Made by a program: the position numbers and the translations under genes. From Streptomyces sp. AC512_CC834 (GTDB lineage: Bacteria > Actinomycetota > Actinomycetes > Streptomycetales > Streptomycetaceae): 64,000 bases of DNA. The notes beneath the pieces are model-generated. The model saw only the letters and a program-made list of their open reading frames with translations. It was not told the DNA's origin and ran no database searches. The stretch covers positions 62,218 to 126,217 of the forward strand of contig NZ_JAGMUO010000120.1 of the NCBI RefSeq assembly GCF_019049325.1. The letters run 5' to 3'. This document shows, piece by piece, positions 1 through 8,279 of the stretch (position 1 is its first letter; every line of letters begins with the position of its first letter).

Positions 1-359
1 AAGCCCAGCAGCGACTCCCCGCCGTGCGGGGTCGACCGCGGATCGGCGAGCCAGGCGTCCACGGCGGCCGGCTCGCGGGCCATGGCCTCACCGAGGGTCA
101 TACCGCGCCACCGGCCCATGTCGCACTCCCGCAGGGCGAGTTGGACCAGGGGCGCGCAGCCGAGCGCGTCTCCGGTGGCACGGCTGCGGGGTGTGGGTGA
201 GCAGTAGCGCAACTCGGCGGCGGCGAGCGGCAGCAGGCCGCCCGCGGCGCGCAGTACCTCGTCCCATCCGGCCTGGTCCAGCGGCCGGTCGTCGTCGAAG
301 CGCTCCGCGAGCAGCGGTGAGCTGCGCGCAGCCGCGACGAACGTGACCCGAAGCGCCAT
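1..359 (-). CDS. Histidine phosphatase family protein, N-terminal part (runs off the window)
   Basis: The reverse strand from the ATG at 359 is open to the window edge, giving about 119 N-terminal residues. The translation begins MALRVTFVAAARSSPL and contains YCSPTPRSRATGDALG followed by LRECDMGRWRGMTL. This is the layout of actinobacterial histidine-phosphatase relatives (CobC/phosphoglycerate mutase superfamily), where an S-P-x-x-R-x-x-x-T segment precedes a D-x-G-R-W-R-G segment. The canonical R-H-G motif is not seen at the N-terminus. Members of this divergent group are often found near cobalamin genes, so a cobalamin-linked role is possible but is inference. The C-terminal half is outside the window, so the catalytic residues there cannot be checked. 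Confidence 0.55.
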   Translation of the reverse strand, partial: MALRVTFVAAARSSPLLAERFDDDRPLDQAGWDEVLRAAGGLLPLAAAELRYCSPTPRSRATGDALGCAPLVQLALRECDMGRWRGMTLGEAMAREPAAVDAWLADPRSTPHGGESLLG

Positions 360-432
360 GCGGTGATGGTGGAGCGCAAAGGTACCCAGGTCAAGGGGTG
401 TTACCTGTGGGCTACCCAGGGTGCGCCACGGT

Positions 433-873
433 TCACCGACCGAAGGCGAGCACCATCCACTGGTCGGGCCGGTCCAGCGCCGTGAACCCGAGCTTCTCGT
501 ACACGCCGTGCGCGTCGTGCGTGGACAGCAGGATGCGGCGCAGCCCGTACGGCTCCAGGTGCGCGCGCACCGCCGCGATCAGCGCCGTACCGAGGCCCTT
601 GGCGCGCACCGAGGGATCGACGTACACGTCGCACAGCCAGGCGAAGGTGGCCCGGTCGGTGACCACCCGGGCGTACGCCACCTGCTCCCCGGACACCGCG
701 TCGTACGCCCCGAAGTTGAGCGAGCCCTCGACGGCCCGGTCGTGCTTGTCGCGGGGCCGTCCCAGGGCCCAGTAGGCGTCGGTGGACAGCCAGTGGTGCA
801 CGCGCCCGGCGTCGATCCGGTGCGGGTCGGTGGAGATCTCGTAGCCCTCGGGGAGCGTCGGCGTGTCGGTCAT
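433..873 (-). CDS. GNAT family N-acetyltransferase
   Basis: This 146-residue protein has the length and order of a single-domain GNAT acetyltransferase, which transfers acetyl from acetyl-CoA to an amine. The central strand ends in WLCDVYVDPSVRAKGLGTAL, which includes the acetyl-CoA pyrophosphate-binding R-x-x-G-x-G/A pattern. The C-terminal DAHGVYEKLGFTAL is the usual Y-x-K-x-G-F motif. The ATG at 873 is the only sensible start because the N-terminus (MTDTPTLPEGYEIS) leads straight into the first strand. The gene stands alone between the phosphatase and the MocR gene, all on the same strand. The substrate cannot be deduced. Confidence 0.9.
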   Translation of the reverse strand: MTDTPTLPEGYEISTDPHRIDAGRVHHWLSTDAYWALGRPRDKHDRAVEGSLNFGAYDAVSGEQVAYARVVTDRATFAWLCDVYVDPSVRAKGLGTALIAAVRAHLEPYGLRRILLSTHDAHGVYEKLGFTALDRPDQWMVLAFGR

Positions 874-930
874 GCCGGGGATGCTCGCAGGGCAGGTGGG
901 AGCGCGTCGAGCGGATATCCCCCGCCTCCG

Positions 931-2370
931 TCAGCCGCCCCACGCCTCCGGGCAGGCGGTGCGCAGGCGCCGTACCCCTTCCGCGATCTCCCCGACGTTC
1001 GCCACCGCCGCGAAGCTCAGCCGGAAGTGGGCGGCCGGGGGTTCGGCGCTGAAGTAGGGGCGGCCCGGGGTGATGGCGACGCCCGCGCGCAGGGCAGCCG
1101 CCGTCAGGGCGACCTCGTCGGCGCCCTCCGGCAGGCGCGGCCACAGGTGGTAGCCGCCGGAGGGGATGTGGGGCAGGGAGATCTCGGGCAGTTGCAGCCG
1201 CAGCGCGGACGTCATGGCGTCCCGGCGTGCCTTCAACTCGGCCGAGACCGCGCGCAGATGGCGCGGCCAGGCGGGAGAGCCGACGAGTTCGAGCGCCGCC
1301 TCCTGGAGGGGCCGGGGCACGAAGAAGGTGTCGACGACCTGGATGGCCCGCAGGCGCTCGAGGACCGGCCCGCGCGCGGCCAGGGCGCTCACCCGGAAGC
1401 TGGGCGAGGTGGCCTTGGTCAGCGAGCAGACGTGGACGACGACGCCGTCCGGGTCGTCGGCGGCGAGCGGGGCCGGGAGTGGGCCCGCGTCCTCGTGCAC
1501 GAGCCGCCGCACGAAGTCGTCCTCCACGACGAAGGCGCCGGCCGCCCGGGCGATGCGCAGCACCTCGCCGCGCCGCTCGGGGGCGAGCACGGCGCCGGTC
1601 GGGTTCTGGAACAGGGGCTGGCAGACGAAGACGCGGGCGCCGGTCGCCCGGAAGGCGTCGGCGAGCAGGGCGGGCCGCACGCCGTCGGCGTCCACGGGGA
1701 CCGGCACCGGGCGCAGGCCGGCCGCCCGCGCGATGGCCAGCATGCCGGGGTAGGTCGGGGACTCGACGAGGACCGGGGTGCCGGGCGGGGCGAGGGCGCG
1801 CAGGGCGGTGGTCAGCGCGGACTGGCCGCCCGCCGTGATCAGTACCTCGGCCGCCGTGATGGCTCCGCCGATGCCGCGCGCGAACCACTCCCGCAGCTCC
1901 GGCAGCCCTTCCATCGGCGGCCGCCCCCACGCACCGGGGCGCCGCCCGGCGCGGGCCAGGGCCGCCGCCATCGCCCGCTCCGGCTGCAACGAGGTGTGCA
2001 GGTAGCCGCCGTTGAACTCCACGACACCGGGCGGCGGAGCGGCCAGCGAGACCAGCACCCCGGAGGCGTCGACCGAGCGCGGTACGAGGTCGGCGGCGCC
2101 GTCGGCGCTGAGCGCGACCTCCTGCCAGGAGGTGTCCCCGGCGGCCGCGGCCGAGGGGCGGGGCCGGGCACGGAAGGCGCCGGCGCCGGGCCGGGTGACC
2201 ACCAGCCCCTCGGCGGCGAGCTGCGCCAGGGCGCGGGAGACGGTCACCGGGCTGACCCGGAACCGGTCGACGAGGGCCCGGCTGGACGGGAGCTTTCCGC
2301 CGGGTGAGTAGCGGTCGAGCTCTCGTCGCAACACGCCCGCCAGTTCAGCGACGCTGCTACGCTCATGCAT
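931..2370 (-). CDS. MocR/PdxR-type regulator: GntR-like winged helix fused to a class I aminotransferase domain
   Basis: The 479-residue product has a GntR-type winged helix at about residues 5-70 (KLPSSRALVDRFRVSPVTVS) and then a fold-type I aminotransferase domain. GGQSAL, ESPTYPG, QNPTG and a candidate PLP lysine in CSLTKATSP (about residue 320) are visible. MocR proteins sense PLP or an amino compound and usually control the divergent neighbour, here the EamA exporter. An open frame continues upstream, but the ATG at 2370 fits best: a -10-like TACTCT at 2379-2384 lies 8 nt before it, suggesting a leaderless transcript. The start overlaps the divergent eamA start by two bases. The effector is unknown. 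Confidence 0.88.
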   Translation of the reverse strand: MHERSSVAELAGVLRRELDRYSPGGKLPSSRALVDRFRVSPVTVSRALAQLAAEGLVVTRPGAGAFRARPRPSAAAAGDTSWQEVALSADGAADLVPRSVDASGVLVSLAAPPPGVVEFNGGYLHTSLQPERAMAAALARAGRRPGAWGRPPMEGLPELREWFARGIGGAITAAEVLITAGGQSALTTALRALAPPGTPVLVESPTYPGMLAIARAAGLRPVPVPVDADGVRPALLADAFRATGARVFVCQPLFQNPTGAVLAPERRGEVLRIARAAGAFVVEDDFVRRLVHEDAGPLPAPLAADDPDGVVVHVCSLTKATSPSFRVSALAARGPVLERLRAIQVVDTFFVPRPLQEAALELVGSPAWPRHLRAVSAELKARRDAMTSALRLQLPEISLPHIPSGGYHLWPRLPEGADEVALTAAALRAGVAITPGRPYFSAEPPAAHFRLSFAAVANVGEIAEGVRRLRTACPEAWGG

Positions 2371-2390
2371 GAGAGCACAGAGTAGCGCTA
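2350..2390. promoter_or_regulatory. Face-to-face leaderless promoters with a 12-bp palindrome over both start codons
   Basis: The 12-bp perfect palindrome CTCATGCATGAG (2362-2373) contains both start codons. On the plus strand TACGCT (2358-2363) is a good -10 box for the eamA-like gene at 2369. On the minus strand TACTCT (2379-2384) is a -10 box for the mocR gene at 2370. Each lies 5-8 nt from its ATG, as expected for leaderless genes. The two transcription starts would overlap, so the promoters should compete. The palindrome is a natural candidate operator for the MocR protein. The assignment is from sequence inspection only. Confidence 0.5.
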
Positions 2391-3295
2391 CCGCACCGTC
2401 CCGGATAGCAGTCGGCGCGGCGGGCGCGGACACCGGCGGCGGGTCCTCCGGCACCGTCCAGGCCGCCCTCGGTGTCGTCGCCTTCTCCCTCACCTTCCCC
2501 GCCACCGCCTGGGGCCTGGAGGGCTTCGGCCCCTGGTCCCTGATCGCCGTGCGCAGCATCCTCGCCGCCGCGGTCGCCGGGGCCTGTCTGCTGGCGGTGG
2601 GGGTGACACCGCCCGGGCGGCGGCACTGGCTCGGCCTCGCGGTGGTCGGTGCCGGCGTGGTGCTGGGCTTCCCGCTGCTGACCACGCTGGCCCTGCAGAC
2701 GTCGACCACCGCGCACGCCGCCGTGGTGGTCGGCCTGCTCCCGCTGACCACGGCGCTGCTGTCCGCCCTGCGCATCGGCACCCGCCCCTCGCGCACCTTC
2801 TGGTTCGCGGCCCTGGCGGGTGCGGCGGCCGTGATCGCGTTCACGGTGCAGCAGAGCGGCGGCGCCCTGACCTCGGCCGACGCCTATCTGTTCGCGGCGC
2901 TGCTGGTGTGCGCGGCCGGCTACACGGAGGGCGGCCGGCTGGCCCGGGTGATGCCGGGCTGGCAGGTCATCGGCTGGGCGCTGGTGCTGTGCCTGCCGCT
3001 GACGGTGCCGATGGCCGCCGTGGCGCTGTCGTTCGAGCCGGTGCACCTGACCGGGCACAGTGTGACGGGGCTGCTGTGGGTGGCGGTCGGTTCGCAGTTC
3101 CTCGGCCTGGTCGTCTGGTACCGGGGCATGGCCGCCATCGGCATCCCGAAGGCCAGCCAGTTGCAGTTGGCCCAGCCGCTGCTCACACTGGTGTGGTCGG
3201 TACTTCTCCTGGGCGAGCACCTGACGGTGGCCGCTCCGCTGACGGCCGCGGCGGTGCTGGTGTGCATCGCGGTCACCCAGCGGGCCCGGGGTTGA
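2369..3295 (+). CDS. EamA family (DMT superfamily) membrane transporter
   Basis: The 308-residue protein shows about ten hydrophobic segments in two EamA halves, for example VVAFSLTFPATAWGL near residue 38 and PLLTLVWSVLLLGEHL near the C-terminus. The P-x-L-x-x-x-x-x-x-L-G-E motif typical of DMT metabolite exporters is present. It probably exports an amino acid or related metabolite from the cytoplasm. Divergent pairing with a MocR regulator is common for exporters induced by their substrate. The ATG at 2369 is preferred because of the -10-like box just upstream and the lack of another in-frame start before the first membrane helix. The substrate is not predictable. Confidence 0.87.
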   Translation: MRAQSSATAPSRIAVGAAGADTGGGSSGTVQAALGVVAFSLTFPATAWGLEGFGPWSLIAVRSILAAAVAGACLLAVGVTPPGRRHWLGLAVVGAGVVLGFPLLTTLALQTSTTAHAAVVVGLLPLTTALLSALRIGTRPSRTFWFAALAGAAAVIAFTVQQSGGALTSADAYLFAALLVCAAGYTEGGRLARVMPGWQVIGWALVLCLPLTVPMAAVALSFEPVHLTGHSVTGLLWVAVGSQFLGLVVWYRGMAAIGIPKASQLQLAQPLLTLVWSVLLLGEHLTVAAPLTAAAVLVCIAVTQRARG

Positions 3296-3326
3296 GCAGC
3301 GGCACACAGGTGAGGAGGCCTCACGG

Positions 3327-3521
3327 ATGCACGCAACCAAGGGCGACCAGCTTGTCCAGCACGGACGGGTGGTCGGTGAACACGACAAGGTCGCGGAGAT
3401 CGTCGAAGTCATGGGCGAGCAGGGCACTCCCCCGTACCGGGTCCGGTTCGAGGACGGGCACGAAGCCGTGTGCTCGCCCGGCCCCGACTCGGAGATCCGG
3501 CACCGGGAGACGCAGCGGTAG
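3327..3521 (+). CDS. DUF1918 domain protein
   Basis: This 64-residue protein is all DUF1918. MHATKGDQLVQHGRVVGEHD opens a small beta-barrel, and PYRVRFEDGHEAVCSPGPD forms the second half. The R-x-x-x-I-V-E-V core is present as KVAEIVEV. DUF1918 proteins are small SH3-like beta proteins common in actinobacteria and have no established function. It lies 31 bp after the transporter on the same strand and may be co-transcribed with it. A plausible ribosome site, GAGGAGG, lies about 15 nt before the ATG (around 3312). Confidence 0.85.
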   Translation: MHATKGDQLVQHGRVVGEHDKVAEIVEVMGEQGTPPYRVRFEDGHEAVCSPGPDSEIRHRETQR

Positions 3522-3578
3522 ACAGGGAGACGCAGCGGAAGTCCGAGAGCCGGCTGTAGCCCGAGGGCCCGGCGGTGG

Positions 3579-4820
3579 TCAGCGCGGGACGGTGGCCGGC
3601 CGCGTGTAGTGGTCGGCGACCACCCGCGCCATCGCGCCGCCGCGGTCCTCGGCGACGTCCTTCGCGGAGAAGAAGACGTGTCCGCGGACCTCGGGGTACC
3701 GCGCGGCCAGCGTGAGGTGGCGGGACAGTTCGGCGGGGTCCTGCCAGGCGGCGGGCTGCGCCGGGTCCCCCGACTTGTACAGCGCCTCCCCCACGTACAG
3801 CCGGGTGCGGCTGCCCCTGGCCACCTCGGCCCACCAGGGCAGCAGCTTCGCGTAGTCGGCGGCCTCCAGACCGATGTTCCAGTAGAGCTGCGGCACGACG
3901 TAGTCGAGCCACCCCTCGCGCACCCACGTGCGGGTGTCCGCGTACAGGTCGTCGTACGTCTGCACGCCCGCCCGGGTGTCCGAGCCGCGCTCGTCGGTGG
4001 CCGCGTTGCGCCACACGCCGAACGGGCTGACACCGAACCGGGCGGCCGGCCGGACCTTCTTGACCCGCGCCGCCATCTCGCGCACCAGCCGGTCGATGTT
4101 GTCCCGCCGCCAGGCGGCCTTCGTGGCGAAGCCGGCGCCGAACGTGCCGTAGGTGCCGCCGTCGTCGAAGCTCTGGCCGGTCACCGGATAGGGGTAGAAG
4201 TAGTCGTCGAAGTGGACGCCGTCCACCGCGTACTTCGCGACCGCGTCCATCATCGCGTCCTGCACGAAGGCCCGGACCTCGGGCAGCCCGGGGTTGTAGT
4301 AGAGCTGCCCGCCGTACGGCACCACCCACCCGGGGTTCTCGCGCGCCGGGTGCGAGGACACGAGGCGGTCCGGGTCGTCGTGCGTGGCGACGCGGTACGG
4401 GTTGAACCAGGCGTGCAGCTCCAGGCCGCGGGCGTGGGCCTCCCGCACGGCCGTGCCCAGCGGGTCCCAGCCGGGGTCGCGGCCCTGACTGCCGGAGAGG
4501 TACTGCGACCACGGCTCGTACGTCGAGGGCCACAGCGCGTCGGCCGAGGGCCGCACCTGGAGGAACACCGTGTTGAGGCGGTGCCGGACCGCGGTGTCGA
4601 AGTGCTCGATCAGCTCCGCGCGCTGCTCGGACGCCCGCAGCCCCGCGCGGGTGGGCCAGTCGCGGTTGGCCACGGTGGCCAGCCACATGCCCCGCATCCC
4701 GGTGTCGGCACCGCGCGACGGCGGCGGCTTCGCGGGGCCCGGGGCCGCCGACGCCAGGGGCGCCGTCGTGAACGCCGACAACGCCGCCACCGTGAACGCA
4801 CGGCGCGAGACACGGCCCAT
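3579..4820 (-). CDS. Tat-exported glycoside hydrolase-like protein (GHL10/DUF187, YngK-like)
   Basis: The 413-residue protein starts with a twin-arginine signal (SRRAFTVAALSAF, then LASAAPG), so it should leave the cell folded through Tat. The tatA and tatC genes are in this window. The mature part matches family-10-like glycosylhydrolases: GMWLATVANRDWP, VFLQVRPSADALWPS, HAWFNPYR and GVHFDDYFYPYP, the latter carrying the acidic residues of the barrel active site. Relatives act on cell-wall or surface polysaccharide, but the substrate here is unknown. A longer open frame exists upstream. The ATG at 4820 was chosen because AGGAGGT lies 6 nt before it and the Tat signal starts there. Confidence 0.9.
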   Translation of the reverse strand: MGRVSRRAFTVAALSAFTTAPLASAAPGPAKPPPSRGADTGMRGMWLATVANRDWPTRAGLRASEQRAELIEHFDTAVRHRLNTVFLQVRPSADALWPSTYEPWSQYLSGSQGRDPGWDPLGTAVREAHARGLELHAWFNPYRVATHDDPDRLVSSHPARENPGWVVPYGGQLYYNPGLPEVRAFVQDAMMDAVAKYAVDGVHFDDYFYPYPVTGQSFDDGGTYGTFGAGFATKAAWRRDNIDRLVREMAARVKKVRPAARFGVSPFGVWRNAATDERGSDTRAGVQTYDDLYADTRTWVREGWLDYVVPQLYWNIGLEAADYAKLLPWWAEVARGSRTRLYVGEALYKSGDPAQPAAWQDPAELSRHLTLAARYPEVRGHVFFSAKDVAEDRGGAMARVVADHYTRPATVPR

Positions 4821-4998
4821 GGGAAGACCTCCTGAACGCAGCGGATCCGCGTGGTCACGGATCGTGTACGGGCCCTCAGCATGCCCGACCCGGGGGACGG
4901 ATCCGTGACCATTCGGAGGTAACGTGCTCGATCGGAGCAGGCTTCGGGGACCCCGGCACGCCTGCTGCCAAAGCCGTGAAGTCAGCGAAAGGGACGAT

Positions 4999-5871
4999 GT
5001 GACCGGCATCTCGGGAGATATCGCACGCGTCGGCGTGGTGGGCTGCGGCCAGATGGGGGCGGGCATCGCCGAGGTGTGCGCCCGCTCCGGTCTGGAGGTG
5101 ATGGTCGCCGAGACCACGGGCGAGGCTCTGGAGATCGGCCGTACCCGGCTGCACAACTCGCTGGCCAAGGCCGCCGAGCGCGGCAAGATCACCGCGGAGG
5201 AGCTGGACGCGACGCAGGCACGGCTGAGCTTCACCACCGACCTCGGCGAGTTCGCCGACCGTGATCTGGTGATCGAGGCCGTCGTCGAGAACGAGCAGGT
5301 CAAGACCGAGATCTTCCAGGTGCTCGATCAGGTCGTGACCCGGCCGGACGCGATCCTGGCCTCCAACACCTCCTCGATCCCGCTGGTGAAGCTGGCGGTC
5401 GCCACCTCCCGGCCCGACCACGTCATCGGCATCCACTTCTTCAACCCGGCCCCGGTGCAGCAGCTCGTCGAGCTGATCCCGGCGCTCACCACCTCCGAGG
5501 GCACGCTCAGCCGGGCGCAACTGTTCACCGAGAAGGTGCTCGGCAAGCACGCGATCCGCGCCCAGGACCGCTCCGGTTTCGTGGTGAACGCGCTGCTGAT
5601 CCCCTACCTGCTCTCCGCGATCCGGATGTTCGAGTCGGGCATCGCCAGCCGCGAGGACATCGACAACGGCATGGAGATGGGCTGCGCCCACCCGATGGGC
5701 CCGCTGAAGCTGACCGACCTGATCGGCCTGGACACGGTCGCCTCGGTGGCGTACTCGATGTACGAGGAGTACAAGGAGCCGCTGTACGCCGCTCCCCCGC
5801 TGCTCCAGCGCATGGTCGACGCGGGCCGCCTGGGCCGCAAGACCGGCTCGGGGTTCTACTCCTACGGCTGA
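4999..5871 (+). CDS. 3-hydroxybutyryl-CoA dehydrogenase
   Basis: The 290-residue enzyme oxidises (S)-3-hydroxybutyryl-CoA with NAD(P), as in fatty-acid and butanoate metabolism. The N-terminal Rossmann motif VGVVGCGQMGAGIAE is at about residues 11-25. ASNTSSIP, IGIHFFNPAPVQQLVELIP (the catalytic His/Glu pair) and the C-terminal domain ending LGRKTGSGFYSYG are all in place. The open frame begins at 4924, but the GTG at 4999 is preceded by AAAGGGA and gives the usual family length and N-terminus. It is monocistronic and convergent with the Nudix gene, whose last 10 bases overlap this 3' end. Confidence 0.93.
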   Translation: MTGISGDIARVGVVGCGQMGAGIAEVCARSGLEVMVAETTGEALEIGRTRLHNSLAKAAERGKITAEELDATQARLSFTTDLGEFADRDLVIEAVVENEQVKTEIFQVLDQVVTRPDAILASNTSSIPLVKLAVATSRPDHVIGIHFFNPAPVQQLVELIPALTTSEGTLSRAQLFTEKVLGKHAIRAQDRSGFVVNALLIPYLLSAIRMFESGIASREDIDNGMEMGCAHPMGPLKLTDLIGLDTVASVAYSMYEEYKEPLYAAPPLLQRMVDAGRLGRKTGSGFYSYG

Positions 5872-6404
5872 TCACGCCCGACCCTGAGGTGGTGCAGCAG
5901 GAGGAGCGCGGCCGCCATGTTGGCGGCCGGGACCTCACCCTGGGCGACGAGGTCGGGGGCGAGTTTGAGGGGGACCCATTCCCGGCGGTCCGACTCGAAG
6001 TCGTCCACGGGGTGTCCGACGTAGGTGCCCTCGTCGCTCCAGTAGATGTGGTGGCGGGCGTCGGTGAGTCCGTTGGACGGCTCGACGCTCATGAGGTGGT
6101 GCAGGGGTCCGGGCCGCCAGCCGGTCTCCTCCTCCAGCTCCCGGGCCGCCGCCACCGCGACGTCCTCGCCGTCCTCGACGACGCCGGCCGCGAGTTCCCA
6201 GCCCCAGCTGTCGGTGATGAAACGGTGCCGCCACAGCAGGAGGACCTCGCCCGCCTCGTTGACGACCGTGGCCACGGCCACGGGGCGCATGCGTATCAGG
6301 AAGTGGTCGAGATGCCGGCCGTCCGGTAGCTCGACATCGGCGAGATTGACGCTGAACCAGCGATTTGAGTACACATTTTGTTCGCTCTGTTTCGTCCACT
6401 GCAC
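5862..6404 (-). CDS. Nudix hydrolase
   Basis: The 180-residue protein has a perfect Nudix box in the order G-x5-E-x7-R-E-L-x-E-E-x-G-W, starting at GVVEDGED and ending RELEEETGW. It should hydrolyse a nucleoside diphosphate linked to another group. The N-terminal strand DHFLIRMRPVAVATVV and the SVEPSNGLTDARHHIYW segment resemble ADP-ribose pyrophosphatases. The GTG at 6404 (QWTKQSEQNVYSNRW) is preferred to an in-frame start 25 codons upstream because AAGGTGG precedes it at a good distance. The region around the start is AT-richer than its surroundings. Confidence 0.87.
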   Translation of the reverse strand: MQWTKQSEQNVYSNRWFSVNLADVELPDGRHLDHFLIRMRPVAVATVVNEAGEVLLLWRHRFITDSWGWELAAGVVEDGEDVAVAAARELEEETGWRPGPLHHLMSVEPSNGLTDARHHIYWSDEGTYVGHPVDDFESDRREWVPLKLAPDLVAQGEVPAANMAAALLLLHHLRVGRDQP

Positions 6405-6495
6405 GGTTCTGCCACCTTCCTTGAGTAGGTGGCAATATCGCAGCAGCAGCGTCCCGGCAGCAGGCGCACGGCGGGTCACCGCGGGTCACGTCGGG

Positions 6496-7836
6496 TCACA
6501 GTGGTACGCGCAGGGCCCCGTCGATGAGTTCGGCGGCCTCGGCCGTGCCCGCGCACCCGTTGCTCACCAGGTGCTCGCGCACCGCGCGGAGCCTGTCGCG
6601 CAGGCGCTGTGACTCCATCCCCCGGGCCTGCTCGGCCATCCGCACGGCGGTGGCCACCGCCTTGTCGGCGTTGCCCTGGCGCAGTTCGATCGTGCTCAGC
6701 ATGGCGAGCCGGTGCACGCGCCCCCGGTCGTGCGCCGGGTTGTCGACGGCCGCAGCGGCGTGCTCCCCGGCCGCCGCGAGTTCACCGAGGCTGAGCAGGG
6801 CCTCGGCGACCTGGACGTTGACCAGCCCGGGCTGGACATAGCCGGTCTCGTCGGGCTCGTACCCGCGCCGGATGCGCTCGGCGGCCTGCTCGGCCCGCCT
6901 GATGCAGGAAAGTGCGCCGGTGCCGTCGCCCAGGTGCGCGTACGCCTTGGCCTGCATCGCGTACAGGTCGGAGGCGAGCGCCGGGGTGATGTGCCGGCCG
7001 GCGGCGCGCAGCGCGGCCTCGGCGAAGGCGACGGCCTGCCGGTACTCCCGCGTGAACAGCGCCTGGTTGACCAGGAGCGCGATGACGTAGGCGCCGAGCC
7101 CCCGGTCGCCGCTGGCCTTCGCGAGCCGGAGCGCCTGGTGGAAGTAGCGCTGCGCGAGGCCGTGCGCGTCGGAGTCGTACGCGCAGATGCCGGCGACCGC
7201 CACCAGGCCCCCGGTGGCGCGGTGCAGTTGACGCCCGGTGGCGTCGGTGTAGCTGCCGCGCAGCATCGGGGTGGCCTCGGAGTTGAGGAAGCCGACGATG
7301 CGGGCGCGGGTCGCCATGCCGCCGGCCTTGCGGTACATCTGCTCGTAGTGGGCGCGGGCGCAGCGGATCATCTCCAGGTCCGCCGCGGTGACCCGGTGCC
7401 GGCCGCCGCGGGAGACGTCCACGTCCTCGGGCGGGTTCTCCCACTCCCACACCGGCATCACGGCGGGCGTGCCGGTGAGCGCCGGGGCGCCCAGGATGTG
7501 CGGGCGCTGCTGCTGGTCGGAGCGCCACAGGGCGGTCGCCCGCTCCACGAACCCGGACAGCGACCCGGTGTGCGGGGCGGCGGGTTCACCGGGCACGCCG
7601 AGGCCGATGTCGTCGAGCGTGACGGGGCGGTGCAGCCGGGCCGCGAGGACCTCGCAGATCAGGTCGGGCACCTGGCCGCGTGGCCGCTGCCCCTTCAACC
7701 ACCGTGCGACGGCGGTGTGTTCGTACCTCAGTGCGAGCCCACGGGCCCGTCCCGCCTGGTTGACGTGCGCGGCCAGTCCCGCGTGCGAGATCCCCGCCTC
7801 GTCCAGGATCGCGTCGAGCAGGGTGTTGGGCTGCAT
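6496..7836 (-). CDS. NsdA-like TPR-containing regulatory protein
   Basis: The 446-residue protein starts with MQPNTLLDAILDEAGISHAG and includes a helix-turn-helix-like stretch ending in TAVARWLKGQRPRG (about residues 15-55). A long all-alpha part follows with TPR-like helical pairs rich in A-x-x-Y, such as KAYAHLGDGTGAL and LRLAKASGDRGLG. This organisation is that of the Streptomyces NsdA family, whose S. coelicolor member represses differentiation and antibiotic production. Whether this paralogue does the same is inference. GGGGGG lies a few bases before the ATG. A TACGCT -10-like box (minus strand, near 7867) may drive it. Confidence 0.75.
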   Translation of the reverse strand: MQPNTLLDAILDEAGISHAGLAAHVNQAGRARGLALRYEHTAVARWLKGQRPRGQVPDLICEVLAARLHRPVTLDDIGLGVPGEPAAPHTGSLSGFVERATALWRSDQQQRPHILGAPALTGTPAVMPVWEWENPPEDVDVSRGGRHRVTAADLEMIRCARAHYEQMYRKAGGMATRARIVGFLNSEATPMLRGSYTDATGRQLHRATGGLVAVAGICAYDSDAHGLAQRYFHQALRLAKASGDRGLGAYVIALLVNQALFTREYRQAVAFAEAALRAAGRHITPALASDLYAMQAKAYAHLGDGTGALSCIRRAEQAAERIRRGYEPDETGYVQPGLVNVQVAEALLSLGELAAAGEHAAAAVDNPAHDRGRVHRLAMLSTIELRQGNADKAVATAVRMAEQARGMESQRLRDRLRAVREHLVSNGCAGTAEAAELIDGALRVPL

Positions 7837-8121
7837 GGGTGCCCCCCGGTGAATCGGTGCCGACAGCGTAGTGCGTCGGTCTTCACACGGGGTGCGAACG
7901 GAGTACGCGCATCCGCAGCGTGTGCGCGCTGTCGCGGAGAGTTCCCGACCGGTTGACTGAACTGCCTCGAAAGAGGCCGGCCGGGCCGCCGGCTCCCCCT
8001 CGTACAGTGCGGCGGCCCGTGTTCACGCCGTCCGCCCGGCCGCCTGCCCGACACTCCGTGGCGGGGCGGACGGCAAGCCGGCTCCGCCGGGTACGTGGCG
8101 GGTTGCGGTTCGTCGTCCAGC
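7837..8121. other. Intergenic region upstream of the NsdA-like gene
   Basis: Apart from the presumed promoter of the NsdA-like gene at its left end, I see no coding signal here. Open frames across it are compositional. The right-hand part leads into the inverted repeat described next. Confidence 0.4.
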
Positions 8122-8236
8122 GCGGGTGCGTTGTGGCTGATCGCGCAGTTCCCCGCGCCCCTTGAGGGACGTCAGCGCAACGTGTCTTGCTTTTCAGGGG
8201 CGCGGGGAACTGCGCGAGCGACCACGACGCACCCGC
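8122..8236. repeat. Long imperfect inverted repeat of a Streptomyces intergenic repeat family
   Basis: The left arm (8122-8163) reads GCGGGTGCGTTGTGG...GCGCAGTTCCCCGCGCCCCTT. The right arm (8195-8236) is its near-perfect reverse complement, AGGGGCGCGGGGAACTGCGC...CCACGACGCACCCGC. About 42 nt per arm, with roughly five mismatches, flank a 31-nt spacer. The arm sequence is familiar from many Streptomyces intergenic regions, and a related copy lies at 14179-14262. It sits just downstream of pheT and could form a bifunctional terminator or a REP-like element. Confidence 0.75.
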
Positions 8237-8279
8237 AGCCGCCGAACCGGCAGAAACCCCACGCCCCTTGGGCGAACCG

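Noticed and set aside
421..2307. 628-residue plus-strand open frame over the acetyltransferase and MocR genes
   Set aside because: It is antisense to two well-supported genes, is Arg/Gly-rich and shows no domain. It is a shadow of GC-biased codon use.
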